Assembly: GCF_004193175.1 (NCBI RefSeq)
Contig: NZ_SAUH01000001.1
Span: 4,373,501-4,437,500 of the forward strand
Length of the DNA: 64,000 nucleotides
Direction of reading: 5' to 3'
Origin: Streptomyces sp. RFCAC02
GTDB lineage: Bacteria > Actinomycetota > Actinomycetes > Streptomycetales > Streptomycetaceae
Part shown: positions 41,223 to 50,250 of the stretch, piece after piece
Layout of the letters: every line of letters begins with the position of its first letter
Numbering within the stretch: position 1 is the first letter of the stretch
Translations under genes and position numbers: made by a program
The notes under the pieces: generated by a model
What the model was told of the DNA's origin: nothing
The model's database searches: none
Seen by the model: only the letters and a program-made list of their open reading frames with translations

Positions 41223-43616
41223 TCAGCGGTCCGCGCCCCAGCGCCACTCGGTGACCTCGGGCAGGTCCGTGCCGTGCTCGCGTATCCAGGCGTGGTGGCG
41301 GAGGCGGGCGTCGGCCATCCGCTGGCGCACCGCCGCGGCGCGGACGGCGAGCCCGGGCACGCGGTCGATCACGTCCATGACGAGCCGGAACCGGTCGAGG
41401 TTGTTGCGGACGACCATGTCGAACGGGGTGGTCGTCGTGCCCTCCTCCGTGTAACCCCGGACATGGAGGTGCTCGTGGTTCTCGCGCCGGTAGGTGAGGC
41501 GGTGGATGAGCCACGGATAGCCGTGGTACGCGAACACGACCGGCCGGTCCGGCGGGAACAGGCCGTTGTAGTCGCGGTCCTCCATGCCGTGGGGGTGCTC
41601 CCGCGCGGTCATCAGGCGCGCGATGTCCACGACGTTCACGACGCGGACGGCGACGTCCGGCAGGTGGCGGTGGATCAGGTCGGCGGCGGCGAGGGTCTCC
41701 TGCGTCGGCACGTCGCCCGCGCAGGCGAGCACGACGTCGGGCTCGCGGTCGCCCTGCTCGGAGCCGGCCCAGTCCCAGATGCCGGCGCCGCGCGCGCAGT
41801 GGCCCCGGGCGGCGTCGAGGTCCAGCCAGTCGTAGCACGGCTGCTTGCCCGCGACGACGACGTTCACGTAGTCGCGGCTGCGCAGCACGTGATCGGCGAC
41901 GGCGAGCAGCGTGTTGGCGTCCGGCGGGAGGTACACGCGCACGACCTCGGGGCTCTTGTTCAGGACGTGGTCGACGAAGCCGGGGTCCTGGTGGCTGAAC
42001 CCGTTGTGGTCCTGCCGCCACACGTGCGAGGTGAGCAGGTAGTTGAGCGACGCGAGGGGACGGCGCCACGGCAGGCGCCGCGATGTGCGCAGCCACTTGA
42101 TGTGCTGGTTCGCCATGGAGTCGACGATGTGCACGAACGCCTCGTAGCAGGAGAACAGCCCGTGCCGGCCCGTCAGGACGTACCCCTCCAGCCAGCCCTG
42201 GCACAGGTGTTCCGAGAGGACCTCCATGACGCGGCCGTCGTGCCCGAGGTGCTCGTCGGTGTCGGCGATCTCGGCGTCCCACGCCTTCGGGGTGGCGTCG
42301 TAGACGGCCTGCAGGCGGTTGGACGCCGTCTCGTCCGGGCCGACGAGCCGGAAGTCGCGCCGTCGCGCGGTCGCGGCCATCAGGTCGCGCAGCAGGGTGC
42401 CGAGGACGGCGGTCGGCTCGTGCAGCGTCGTGCCGGGGGCGTCCACGGCGACGGCGTGCTCCTCCAGCGGGGGCACGGGGAGTTCGCGCAGGAGCGCGCC
42501 GCCGTTCGCGTGCGGGTTGGCGCCGAGGCGGCGGATGCCGGTCGGGGCCTGGGACAGGATGCGCGCGGTGGGCCGCCCGTCCTCGTCGAACAGCTCGTCG
42601 GGCCGGTAGGACCGCAGCCACTCCTCCAGCGCCCGCAGGTGGTCCGGGTTCGTGCGGACCTCGGCCAGCGGGATCTGGTGCGCGCGCCAGGTGCCCTCGA
42701 CGGGCAGGCCGTCGACGGTCGCGGGACCCGTCCAGCCCTTGGGGGTGCGCAGGACGACGACGGGCCAGCGCGGGCGTTCCGTGCGGCCCTCGTTGCGCGC
42801 GGCGTGGTGGATGGCGGCGATGCGGTCGAGGGCGAGGTCGAGGGTCGCGGCGAGCTGCTGGTGCACGTCGTCGGGGGCGTCGCCGGTGACGTGCAGGGGC
42901 TCGTAGCCGCAGCCGTGGAGCATGGCGTCCAGCTCGTCCTGCGGGATGCGGGCGAGGACGGCCGGGTTCGCGATCTTGTAGCCGTTGAGGTGGAGGATCG
43001 GCAGGACGGCGCCGTCGTGCACCGGGTCGAGGAACTTGTCGGCGTGCCAGGAGGCGGCGAGCGGGCCGGTCTCCGCCTCGCCGTCGCCGATGACGCAGGC
43101 GACGAGCAGGTCCGGGTTGTCGAGGGCGGCGCCGTGGGCGTGGGCCAGGGAGTAGCCCAGCTCACCGCCCTCGTGGATCGAGCCGGGCGTCTCGGGCGCC
43201 ACATGGCTCGGTATCCCGCCGGGGAACGAGAACTGCCGGAACAGCCGCGCCATGCCCGCCGCGTCCCGCGACACGTCCGGGTACACCTCGGAGTAGCTGC
43301 CGTCGAGCCACGCGTTCGCGACGACGGCCGGGCCGCCGTGCCCCGGCCCCCAGACGCAGATGGCGTCGAGGTCGCGGGCGGTGATGACGCGGTTGAGATG
43401 GGCGTGGACGAGGTTGAGGCCGGGGGAGGTGCCCCAGTGGCCGAGCAGGCGCGGCTTGATGTGCTCGGGGCGCAGCGGCTCGCCGAGCAGCGGGTTGGCC
43501 ATGAGGTAGATCTGCCCGACGGACAGGTAGTTGGCGGCCCGCCAGTACGCGTCGACGGTCCTCAGCTCCGTCTCGTCCAGCGGGCGGGTGGCCGGCGTTC
43601 GCAGGTCCTGGCGCAT
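41223..43616 (-). CDS. xfp: Xylulose-5-phosphate/fructose-6-phosphate phosphoketolase
   Basis: 797 aa, the usual family length. ThDP-binding and active-site motifs are all present: [60 protein letters not shown] and HKFLDP-type (HADKFLDP), then [11 protein letters not shown] and YNGLFPP...HGYPWL near the end. The enzyme splits xylulose-5-P or fructose-6-P to acetyl-P and an aldose phosphate, a bypass of upper glycolysis. RBS AGAAAGG upstream. It lies downstream of the ChaB terminator, so it has its own promoter. Confidence 0.97.
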   Translation of the reverse strand: MRQDLRTPATRPLDETELRTVDAYWRAANYLSVGQIYLMANPLLGEPLRPEHIKPRLLGHWGTSPGLNLVHAHLNRVITARDLDAICVWGPGHGGPAVVANAWLDGSYSEVYPDVSRDAAGMARLFRQFSFPGGIPSHVAPETPGSIHEGGELGYSLAHAHGAALDNPDLLVACVIGDGEAETGPLAASWHADKFLDPVHDGAVLPILHLNGYKIANPAVLARIPQDELDAMLHGCGYEPLHVTGDAPDDVHQQLAATLDLALDRIAAIHHAARNEGRTERPRWPVVVLRTPKGWTGPATVDGLPVEGTWRAHQIPLAEVRTNPDHLRALEEWLRSYRPDELFDEDGRPTARILSQAPTGIRRLGANPHANGGALLRELPVPPLEEHAVAVDAPGTTLHEPTAVLGTLLRDLMAATARRRDFRLVGPDETASNRLQAVYDATPKAWDAEIADTDEHLGHDGRVMEVLSEHLCQGWLEGYVLTGRHGLFSCYEAFVHIVDSMANQHIKWLRTSRRLPWRRPLASLNYLLTSHVWRQDHNGFSHQDPGFVDHVLNKSPEVVRVYLPPDANTLLAVADHVLRSRDYVNVVVAGKQPCYDWLDLDAARGHCARGAGIWDWAGSEQGDREPDVVLACAGDVPTQETLAAADLIHRHLPDVAVRVVNVVDIARLMTAREHPHGMEDRDYNGLFPPDRPVVFAYHGYPWLIHRLTYRRENHEHLHVRGYTEEGTTTTPFDMVVRNNLDRFRLVMDVIDRVPGLAVRAAAVRQRMADARLRHHAWIREHGTDLPEVTEWRWGADR

Positions 43617-43699
43617 GGGCGTCGGCCTTTCTGCGTCGTCGCGTCGTGCGTCGGCTGGTGTCGTCCTGGTGGTGCGGTGCTGCGGGTGCCGTCCGCGCG

Positions 43700-43742
43700 G
43701 CGCCGGGCCGGCGTGCCGCCCGTGCGGACGCCGGCCCGGCGC
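43700..43742 (-). terminator. Strong hairpin after the ChaB gene
   Basis: Arms of 15 bp, 43700-43714 and 43728-43742 (GCGCCGGGCCGGCGT and its exact reverse complement), extended by CCG/CGG around a 6-base loop. It starts 16 bases downstream of the ChaB stop at 43758 in the direction of transcription and should separate it from the phosphoketolase. Confidence 0.85.
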
Positions 43743-43757
43743 TGTCCCGGTGCCCGG

Positions 43758-44165
43758 TCAGCGGGCCTCGCGGGTGCGGGAGCGGTTCGCCTTGCGGAGG
43801 GCGGAGAGCAGCTCCTTGCGGTCCATGCGGGACCTGCCCTTGATGTCCAGCCGCTTCGCCAGGCCGTACAGGTGCTGCTTCGACGCGTTCTCGTCCACGC
43901 CCTGGCCACTCGCCCCGCCCTGCTGGCGGGGCCTGGCCGAGCGCTGGTCGGACGGCCCCTTGCGGCCCTTCTCCTTGCGCTCCCAGTGGTCGCCCACCTT
44001 CTCGTGGGTGTGCTTGAGCGCGCCGTAGGCGACCTGATGGGCGCGGCGGCCCTCGCCGTACTCGTTCACGGCGGAGTCGTGCGCCTTGATCCAGGTGCGC
44101 TGGGCGCTGGCGGGGGAGCGCTCCAGGGTCGAGGGGAGTTCCTTGCGTCCCGGCACCGTGTCCAC
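43758..44165 (-). CDS. ChaB family protein with Rho-N-like C-terminus
   Basis: 135 aa. LPSTLERSPASAQRTWIKAHDSAVNEYGEG and AHQVAYGALKHTHEKVGDHWERK is the ChaB domain. The charged Gln/Arg linker is followed by ASKQHLYGLAKRLDIKGRSRMDRKELLSALRKA, a SAP/Rho N-terminal-like helical motif that binds nucleic acid. ChaB was named for cation transport regulation, but its actual function is uncertain. In Streptomyces such genes belong to osmotic/general stress responses, and a near-perfect sigma-B-type promoter lies upstream, which supports that. Confidence 0.9.
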   Translation of the reverse strand: MDTVPGRKELPSTLERSPASAQRTWIKAHDSAVNEYGEGRRAHQVAYGALKHTHEKVGDHWERKEKGRKGPSDQRSARPRQQGGASGQGVDENASKQHLYGLAKRLDIKGRSRMDRKELLSALRKANRSRTREAR

Positions 44166-44193
44166 CTCCTCGTGCGTGCCGTCCTTCGATCTC

Positions 44194-44220
44194 CGCGCGT
44201 CAAAACGGTCATGACGCGCG
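44194..44220. promoter_or_regulatory. 9-bp inverted repeat in the chaB leader
   Basis: CGCGCGTCA (44194-44202) and TGACGCGCG (44212-44220) are exact reverse complements separated by nine bases, just downstream of the predicted transcription start of chaB. It may be an operator or a 5' mRNA stem-loop. Confidence 0.45.
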
Positions 44221-44230
44221 TAACGGGCGG

Positions 44231-44255
44231 GTACCCGGGCCGACTCCGCCGAAAC
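44231..44255 (-). promoter_or_regulatory. Sigma-B-type stress promoter for chaB
   Basis: On the minus strand GTTTC (44255-44251), 14 bases, then GGGTAC (44236-44231). This matches the Streptomyces sigma-B consensus GNNTN14-16GGGTAC. The predicted leader to the ATG at 44165 is about 60 bases. Based on motif match and the stress-type gene behind it. Confidence 0.65.
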
Positions 44256-44276
44256 GGGCGGGTCCGCCGGCGGGTC

Positions 44277-44933
44277 TCAGCCGTCCAGATAGCGCAGGAC
44301 GGCCAGGACACGGCGGCTGTGACCGGTGCCGGCGTACAGGCCGAGCTTGTCGAAGATGGCGTTGATGTGCTTCTCCACGGCGCTGCGCGAGACATGCATC
44401 CGCTGGGCGATCGCCGCGTTGGTGTGCCCCTCTGCCATCTCGCGCAGCACGTCGCGTTCGCGCGAGGTCAGGCCGGCCAGCGGGTCGGCGTGGGAACTGC
44501 GGGCGAGCAGCCGCCGCACCACCTCCGGGTCGAAGGCCGTCTCCCCGGCCGCCACCCGCTCCAGCGCGCCGAGGAACTCCTCGACCTGCACGACCCGGTC
44601 CTTCAGCAGATAGCCGACACCGCCGCGCCCACCGCCGTGCTCGCCGCCCAGAAGCTCCGTCGCATAACGCTTCTCGACGTACTGCGACAGCACGAGGACG
44701 CCCACGTCCGGCCGGCGCTCCCGGATCCGGAGGGCGGCCCTCAGCCCCTCGTCGGTGTGCGAGGGAGGCATCCGCACGTCCACCACCGCGACGTCGGGCG
44801 CGTCGCGGTCGACCGCGGCGAGCAGCGCGTCGGCGTCCCCCACCGCGGCGATCACCTCGTGCCCCTCGTCGGCGAGGAGCCGCGCCAGTCCTTCGCGCAG
44901 CAGGGTCGAGTCGTCGGCCAGGATCACACGCAC
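44277..44933 (-). CDS. NarL/LuxR-family response regulator
   Basis: 218 aa from GTG 44933, which overlaps the kinase stop by ten bases. Receiver: VILADDSTLLREGL, phospho-Asp in VAVVDVRMPP, LSQYVEKRYA, YLLKDRV with the conserved Lys. LuxR HTH: LTSRERDVLREMAEGHTNAAIAQRMHVSRSAVEKHINAIFDKLGL. The Gly-rich insert GGEHGGGRGGVGYLLKD is common in this streptomycete subgroup. Partner of the overlapping kinase gene. Confidence 0.94.
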   Translation of the reverse strand: MRVILADDSTLLREGLARLLADEGHEVIAAVGDADALLAAVDRDAPDVAVVDVRMPPSHTDEGLRAALRIRERRPDVGVLVLSQYVEKRYATELLGGEHGGGRGGVGYLLKDRVVQVEEFLGALERVAAGETAFDPEVVRRLLARSSHADPLAGLTSRERDVLREMAEGHTNAAIAQRMHVSRSAVEKHINAIFDKLGLYAGTGHSRRVLAVLRYLDG

Positions 44934-46000
44934 GGCAGCTCCATCGTGAGGGTCGTCGGTCCGCCGGGGGGACTGTCCACGCGCAGGGTGCCGTCGAGGG
45001 CGGCGGCCCGGCGCGCGAGGCCGAGGAGGCCGCTGCCCGCGGGATCGGCGCCGCCCCGCCCGTCGTCGCGGACCTCGACGGTGACGCCGCCGTCGCGCGG
45101 GGCGACACGCACGGCGACGCCGTCGGCCCCGGCGTGCTTGACCGTGTTCGTCACGGCCTCGGACACCACGAAGTAGATCACTGCGGCGACCTCCCGGTCC
45201 GGCTCGGGGAGCAGGTCGTACTCCAGCCGCACGGGCAGCGGGCACCGCTCGGCGACGGCCTCCAGCGCGGCGGGCAGGCCGGCCTCGTCCAGCACGGCGG
45301 GGTAGACGCGCCACGCGACCTCCCGCAGCTCGGCGAGGGTGGCACCGGCCTCGTCCTGGGCCTGGCGCAGCAGCTCGCGGGAGCGGGCGTCGTCGCCGGC
45401 CTCCCCCGCGCGGCGCGCGCGGCCGAGCAGCATGCCGAGGGCGACCATCCGCTGCTGCACCCCGTCGTGCAGATCGCGCTCGATGCGGCGCCGCTCGTCG
45501 TGCACGGCGGCCACCACGCCCGCGCGGCTGGCCGCGAGCTCGTCTATGCGCCGCACGAGGGCCGCACGCTCGCCCGGCCCGAAGACCCGCAGGGCCAGCT
45601 CGTTCTCCAGGCGGCCCACCGCGGAGACGCCGTGCACGCCCAGGAACAGCAGCAGCACTCCGCCGAAGCCGGCGGGGAGCACGTCCCAGCCGAACGGCCA
45701 GACGGCCCACACGAGCATCGACGCGTAGATCGCGCCCACCATCACCGAGGCCACGACCAGCCCGCCGAGCAGCCCGAGCGGCACGCGCAGCAGGAGGTAG
45801 CGGACGGTGGCGATCCCCTCGCCGCCGGGCCGGCCCGCCAGCCGGCCGGCGGCCCGGATCACCGCGCGCCGCGCCGGCGGCGGCCCGGCCGCGAGCACGG
45901 GCGACCCGACGAGGACCAGGGAAAGACCGAGGACCGCCAGCACCGCCCCGGACAGCAGCCCGAGCGCGGTGCGCAACCAGTTCACCACTCCGGTACGCAT
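44924..46000 (-). CDS. NarL-type sensor histidine kinase
   Basis: 358 aa from ATG 46000. Two pairs of N-terminal membrane helices (ALGLLSGAVLAVLGLSLVLVG and PLGLLGGLVVASVMVGAIYA, VLLLFLGVHGVSAV), then HisKA_3 with phospho-His in ERDLHDGVQQRMVALGMLLG and HATPase (VSEAVTNTVKHAGADG, RDDGRGGADPAGSGLLGLARRAAALDG). TACGCT six bases before the ATG (minus strand) suggests a leaderless transcript. The signal is unknown; with little outside sequence it may sense envelope or membrane stress. Confidence 0.93.
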   Translation of the reverse strand: MRTGVVNWLRTALGLLSGAVLAVLGLSLVLVGSPVLAAGPPPARRAVIRAAGRLAGRPGGEGIATVRYLLLRVPLGLLGGLVVASVMVGAIYASMLVWAVWPFGWDVLPAGFGGVLLLFLGVHGVSAVGRLENELALRVFGPGERAALVRRIDELAASRAGVVAAVHDERRRIERDLHDGVQQRMVALGMLLGRARRAGEAGDDARSRELLRQAQDEAGATLAELREVAWRVYPAVLDEAGLPAALEAVAERCPLPVRLEYDLLPEPDREVAAVIYFVVSEAVTNTVKHAGADGVAVRVAPRDGGVTVEVRDDGRGGADPAGSGLLGLARRAAALDGTLRVDSPPGGPTTLTMELPCV

Positions 46001-46109
46001 GCACAGAGCGTAACTGTGTCGGGGGGGCGGCGGACTGTGGTTTTCCTCAAGGAATCCTTGTGGTCTCCCGGATCGCCGCACGGACACGGGACTTTGTAGC
46101 GTTCATCCC

Positions 46110-46781
46110 GTGACTGCGACCGTTTCCCTCCCGACCCGTCTGGCTTCGGCCGGTGACGAGCCCGGCGGCATCACCGGCTGGGCCATCAACCTCATGGAGG
46201 CCCTCGGCGCCCCCGGCGCGGGCGCCGCCATCGCCCTGGAGAACCTGTTCCCGCCCCTGCCGAGCGAGGTGATCCTGCCGCTCGCCGGGTTCACGGCGAG
46301 TCAGGGCGGGATGAGCCTCGCCGCCGCCCTCGTGTGGACGACCATCGGGGCCGTCGTGGGCGCCTGGCTGCTGTACGGCCTCGGCGCCCTGCTCGGGCGG
46401 GAGCGGCTGCACGCGATCGCCGGCCGCCTGCCCCTCGTGAAGGTGAGCGACATCGAGAAGACGGAGCGCTGGTTCGAACGGCACGGCGCCAAGGCCGTGT
46501 TCTTCGGCCGCATGATCCCGGTCTTCCGCAGCCTCATATCGGTGCCCGCCGGCGTGACCCGCATGTCGCAGCCGATGTTCCTCCTCCTCACCACGCTCGG
46601 CAGCGCTCTGTGGAACGCGATCTTCGTCATCGCCGGCTACCGCCTCGGGGAGAACTGGGAGCGCGTCACCGACCTCGTCGGCGTCTACTCCAAGGGAATC
46701 CTGGCCGTCGTCGCGCTCGCGGTGGTGGCGTTCGTCGTGTACCGCGTCATGCGGCCCGGCGCGGGGAAGCGGCGCGTCTGA
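46110..46781 (+). CDS. DedA-family membrane protein
   Basis: 223 aa from GTG 46110. ENLFPPLPSEVILPLAGF is the DedA/SNARE-associated re-entrant signature, and GRMIPVFRSLISVPAGVTRM the second. Four to five membrane helices. The family includes undecaprenyl-phosphate and phospholipid flippases needed for envelope homeostasis. TAGCGT lies seven bases before the start codon, suggesting a leaderless mRNA. Divergent from the sensor kinase. Confidence 0.93.
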   Translation: MTATVSLPTRLASAGDEPGGITGWAINLMEALGAPGAGAAIALENLFPPLPSEVILPLAGFTASQGGMSLAAALVWTTIGAVVGAWLLYGLGALLGRERLHAIAGRLPLVKVSDIEKTERWFERHGAKAVFFGRMIPVFRSLISVPAGVTRMSQPMFLLLTTLGSALWNAIFVIAGYRLGENWERVTDLVGVYSKGILAVVALAVVAFVVYRVMRPGAGKRRV

Positions 46782-46795
46782 GCCCGGGGACGCAC

Positions 46796-46827
46796 GGCGC
46801 GTGGCGGGCGGAGCGCCCCCACGCGCC
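46796..46827 (+). terminator. Hairpin after the DedA gene
   Basis: GGCGCGTGG (46796-46804) pairs with CCACGCGCC (46819-46827) and GGGCG with CGCCC inside, one bulged base, loop GAG. It starts 14 bases after the stop. Confidence 0.75.
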
Positions 46828-46949
46828 CGTCGGCCGGCCGGGCACGGATTTCGTCTATTGTCGATCCGGTCCGCCGCTGCCCGCCCCGTCCCGCCGCAGG
46901 TCCCGGCGCACCCGCACCGAGCACCCGCGACGACGGCAGGGAGGCCCAC

Positions 46950-48065
46950 GTGACCCCGGACGACGGCACGACGCCCGTCCCCTGGTACCTCCACGGGTAC
47001 GCGGACATCCTCGCCGGGGTCTCCCGCACCGGCCGCCGGCTCACCGGCGACGAGGTCCGCGCCCGGCGCGCCCTGGGGGAGCGCGCCGCGGCGGACGGTT
47101 TCGGTCTCCGTGCCCTGGTGCGCGAGCACCTCGCGGCGACCCGTGCCGCCTGGCCCGAGCTGCCGGGCGTGGTGGGCGCACGGCCCGCGCACGCCGTCAA
47201 AGCGGCGGCCGAGAGTGTGCTCGCCGCCGTGGAGCAGGCCGTCGACGCCTTCGCCGAGGGCTTCGAGCGCGCCCAGCTCCTCGCGGTCCGCCGGGACGAG
47301 GCGGCACGCCGCGAATTCATCGACGACCTGCTGCACGGGCGCGGCGACCCCGGGGCGCTCCCCGCGCGCGCCGAGCGGGCCGGGCTCCACTTCGCGCACT
47401 CCCACGCCGTCGCCCTCGCCCGCGGCCCCGAGCCGTACGACGACACGCACCCGCTCGTCCGCCGGACCGAGAGCGCGCTCGGCGGACGGTTCGGCCAGCG
47501 CGCGGTCCTCCTCACCACGAAGGACGGCCGCCTGGTGTGCGTCGCGCCGGGCAACCGGCCCGAGGTGCCGGACTACTTCGCGGACCGGGTCCTCGCCGCC
47601 CTGCCCGGCACACCGGGCGGCGTCCGGATAGCCATCGGCCGCTCCCACCCGGGCCCCGCCGGCATTGCCCAGTCCTACGAGGAGGCGCTGGCCGCCCTCG
47701 ACCTGGCCGACCGCATGCCGCTCGACGTGCCGGTGCTGCGCTCCGCCGACCTGCTGGTCTTCCCCGTCCTGATGCGGGACCGGCAGGCGATGGCCGATCT
47801 GGTGGGCTCCGTCCTCGGGCCGCTGACCGGTGCCAGGGGCGGGGCGCAGCCCCTCGTCAGGACGCTGGACACCTGGTTCACGGCCGGCTGCAACACGGCG
47901 GAGGCGTCACGCCGGCTGTCGCTCAGCGTCCGGGCGCTGACGTACCGCCTGGAGCGCATCCACACGCTGACCGGATTCGACCCGACCGACGCGCTCCAGC
48001 GCTACACCCTCCAGACCGCCGTCATCGGCGCCCGTCTGCTGGACTGGCCGGCCCGTGAGCTGTGA
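46950..48065 (+). CDS. PucR-family helix-turn-helix regulator
   Basis: 371 aa from GTG 46950. N-terminal helical region (RRLTGDEVRARRALGERAAADGFGLRALVREHL), a central GGDEF-like region, and the C-terminal PucR HTH: LVRTLDTWFTAGCNTAEASRRLSLSVRALTYRLERIHTLTGFDP. PucR-type proteins are one-component activators. Target unknown: the neighbours are DedA and flotillin, neither an obvious metabolic operon. Confidence 0.88.
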   Translation: MTPDDGTTPVPWYLHGYADILAGVSRTGRRLTGDEVRARRALGERAAADGFGLRALVREHLAATRAAWPELPGVVGARPAHAVKAAAESVLAAVEQAVDAFAEGFERAQLLAVRRDEAARREFIDDLLHGRGDPGALPARAERAGLHFAHSHAVALARGPEPYDDTHPLVRRTESALGGRFGQRAVLLTTKDGRLVCVAPGNRPEVPDYFADRVLAALPGTPGGVRIAIGRSHPGPAGIAQSYEEALAALDLADRMPLDVPVLRSADLLVFPVLMRDRQAMADLVGSVLGPLTGARGGAQPLVRTLDTWFTAGCNTAEASRRLSLSVRALTYRLERIHTLTGFDPTDALQRYTLQTAVIGARLLDWPAREL

Positions 48066-48088
48066 CCGGGCCGGCCGCCGGTCCGCCG

Positions 48089-49510
48089 TCAGCCCGCCGT
48101 CTCCTTCCCCGCCCCGTCGCCCGCGCCGGAACCGGGCGCGCCGGCCCGCCGCGCCAGACCGGACAGCATGGACGTGAGGTCCACACCCGTGGTCGAGCTG
48201 AGGAGCTCGATGCCCTGGGTCACGTTGTCGGCGACGGTGCGCGGCAACTGACTCGCCCCGTCCGTCGAGATGACGGTCATCCTGTCGATCGCCGAGAGCG
48301 GCTCCGCCGCCTTCCCGACGACCTGCGGCAGCACCTCCACGAGCATTTGGAGCACCGCCGCCTCCCCGTACTGCGCGTACGCGTCGGCCTTCTGCCGCAT
48401 CGCGCCGGCCTCGGCCGCGCCGACCGCCGCCGTGGCCGCGGCCTCCGCCTCGCCCTCGATGCGCGCCGCCTCGGCCAGCGCGGAACGCCGCTGCTTCTCG
48501 CTCTCACCCGTGAGCCGGGCGCGCTCGGCAGCGGCGCGCGCGGCGGCCACCTCGGCGACCCGCCGGGCCTCGGCCTCCTGCTCGGCCCGGTACCGCTCGG
48601 CGTCCGCCGGCTTGCGCACCTGGGCGTCGAGCTGCCGGTCCGTCAGCGCGGCCTGCCGCTCGGCGACCTTCTCCTGCTCGGCCAGCACCTCCTGCTGCCG
48701 CGCCGCCTCGGCCAGCGGTCCCGCGGCGTTCGCCCGGGCGGCCGCCGCCTCCGTCTCGACCTTGATCTCGGCCTGCCGCAGGTACAGCGTCCGCTGGGCG
48801 ACCGCGATCTCCTCCTCGGCCCGCAGCCTGGCCTGCTCGGCGGTGCGCCGGGCCTCGGCCTCCGCTATGTCGGCCTCCTGCCGCGCACGCGCGGCCTCCG
48901 GCCGCCCGAGGTCCGCCAGATAGCTGCCCTCGGCGGTGATGTCCTGGATCTGGAAGGTGTCGAGGACGAGGCCCTGCCCCGAGAGGCTCGCCTCCGCCTC
49001 CTCCGCGACCTGCCCGGCGAACGCCGCGCGGTCCCGGATCACGTCCTCCACCGTCATCCGGCCCACGATCGACCGCAGCGCGCCGGACAGCACCTCCTGC
49101 GTGAACGTCACGACACCGCCCTGCTGCCGCAGGAAACGCTGCGCCGCCGACCTGATGGCGCCCTCGCTCCCCCCGACCTTCACGATGGCGACCCCGTCGA
49201 GGTTCACCTTCACCCCGCGCAGCGTCACCGCGCCCCGCACCGCCACCGGGATGTGCCGGCTCGACAGGTCCATGACGTGCAACTGCTGCACCAGCGGCAC
49301 GACGAAGACACCGCCGCCGACCACGACCTTCTGGCCGCTGGTGTCACGGGTCACCTGACCCGTCACCGGGTCCGTCGACACCTTGCCGCGCCGCCCCGTG
49401 ATGATGAACGCGTCGCTCGGCCCGGCGACCTTGTAGCGGGACACGACCACCAGCACCAGCAGCACCAGCAGCACCACGACACCGATCACGGCGATCAGGA
49501 CTGGACTCAT
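48089..49510 (-). CDS. Flotillin (SPFH-domain) membrane scaffold protein
   Basis: 473 aa. N-terminal membrane helix (VLIAVIGVVVLLVLLVLVVV), SPFH domain (about 30-200: GPSDAFIITGRRGK, HIPVAVRGAVTLRGVKV), then a 200-residue Ala/Glu/Arg coiled coil typical of flotillins (ARARQEADIAEAEARRTAEQ) and a C-terminal AMRQKADAYAQYGEAAVLQMLVEVLPQV. It organises membrane microdomains. The NfeD-like gene directly upstream in transcription (60 bases) is its usual partner. Confidence 0.95.
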   Translation of the reverse strand: MSPVLIAVIGVVVLLVLLVLVVVSRYKVAGPSDAFIITGRRGKVSTDPVTGQVTRDTSGQKVVVGGGVFVVPLVQQLHVMDLSSRHIPVAVRGAVTLRGVKVNLDGVAIVKVGGSEGAIRSAAQRFLRQQGGVVTFTQEVLSGALRSIVGRMTVEDVIRDRAAFAGQVAEEAEASLSGQGLVLDTFQIQDITAEGSYLADLGRPEAARARQEADIAEAEARRTAEQARLRAEEEIAVAQRTLYLRQAEIKVETEAAAARANAAGPLAEAARQQEVLAEQEKVAERQAALTDRQLDAQVRKPADAERYRAEQEAEARRVAEVAAARAAAERARLTGESEKQRRSALAEAARIEGEAEAAATAAVGAAEAGAMRQKADAYAQYGEAAVLQMLVEVLPQVVGKAAEPLSAIDRMTVISTDGASQLPRTVADNVTQGIELLSSTTGVDLTSMLSGLARRAGAPGSGAGDGAGKETAG

Positions 49511-49570
49511 CTCGCTCCTCCCTCCGGTCCCCGGCCGCGTCCCCGGCCCGCGGGTGTGCCGGAAACGCAG

Positions 49571-50065
49571 TCAGCGTTCGACCGGGCGGACCTCGACGGC
49601 GGACGCCGACATGACGCCGGCCACCCACACCTCCGCCCCGGCCGGCACGGCCCGGGTGCTGCTGGCCGCCAGCTTCACGCGCAGGCCCGCCACCGTGAGC
49701 ATGACCTCGCCGAAGCCGGCGCCCCCGGGCACCGGCGTGACGACGACCCCCACGGCACCGACGAGATCGTCCTCCCGCTGTGCCGCGTCACCGTCGTCCC
49801 GCATCAGTGCCCGGCTCACCCGCAGCACCACCCAGGCCGCGCCGCCCCCCACTACCGCCCCCGTGCCGAGGGCGGGTGCCACGCCGAGACCGGTCACCGC
49901 GAGAGTGATCGCACCCGCGAAACCGAGCATGGAGACGAAAGCGGCGATGGCGGGGGGCGAGATCGCACCGTCCACGTCGGGGAGCGCGTCGAGCACCCCG
50001 TCGAGGAGCAGGGCGGCGAGCAGGAGCACCAGCCCGGCGATGCCGAGACCGAGAAACCAGCCCAT
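49571..50065 (-). CDS. NfeD-like membrane protein with OB-fold
   Basis: 164 aa from ATG 50065. Several membrane helices (WFLGLGIAGLVLLLAALLLDGVL, IAAFVSMLGFAGAITLAV, ALGTGAVVGGGAAWVVLRV) then a cytoplasmic OB-like beta domain (LVGAVGVVVTPVPGGAGFGEVMLTVAGLRVKLAAS). NfeD1b-type proteins accompany flotillins in operons, as here, and probably assist microdomain assembly. No protease part. Confidence 0.87.
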   Translation of the reverse strand: MGWFLGLGIAGLVLLLAALLLDGVLDALPDVDGAISPPAIAAFVSMLGFAGAITLAVTGLGVAPALGTGAVVGGGAAWVVLRVSRALMRDDGDAAQREDDLVGAVGVVVTPVPGGAGFGEVMLTVAGLRVKLAASSTRAVPAGAEVWVAGVMSASAVEVRPVER

Positions 50066-50212
50066 TCCCGTCCCCCGTCCCCCGTACGCCGCTTTCCGGC
50101 GTGTGCCTGAAGAGTGCCATGGACACGGCTCGCAGCGCATTGCCGGAAACCGGCAAACATGACGTGCTTTTCCGTGCCGACAGCATCCCGCAGCCCGGCC
50201 GGTCGCCGCGCC

Positions 50213-50243
50213 TTGACCTCGTGAGCACTCCAGCTCCTAGCGT
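50213..50243 (+). promoter_or_regulatory. Putative promoter of the aldo-keto reductase gene
   Basis: TTGACC (50213-50218) and TAGCGT (50238-50243) with a 19-base spacer; the -10 is seven bases before the ATG at 50251, so the mRNA would be leaderless, as is common in Streptomyces. Spacer is one or two bases longer than ideal. Confidence 0.45.
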
Positions 50244-50250
50244 GCGGCGC

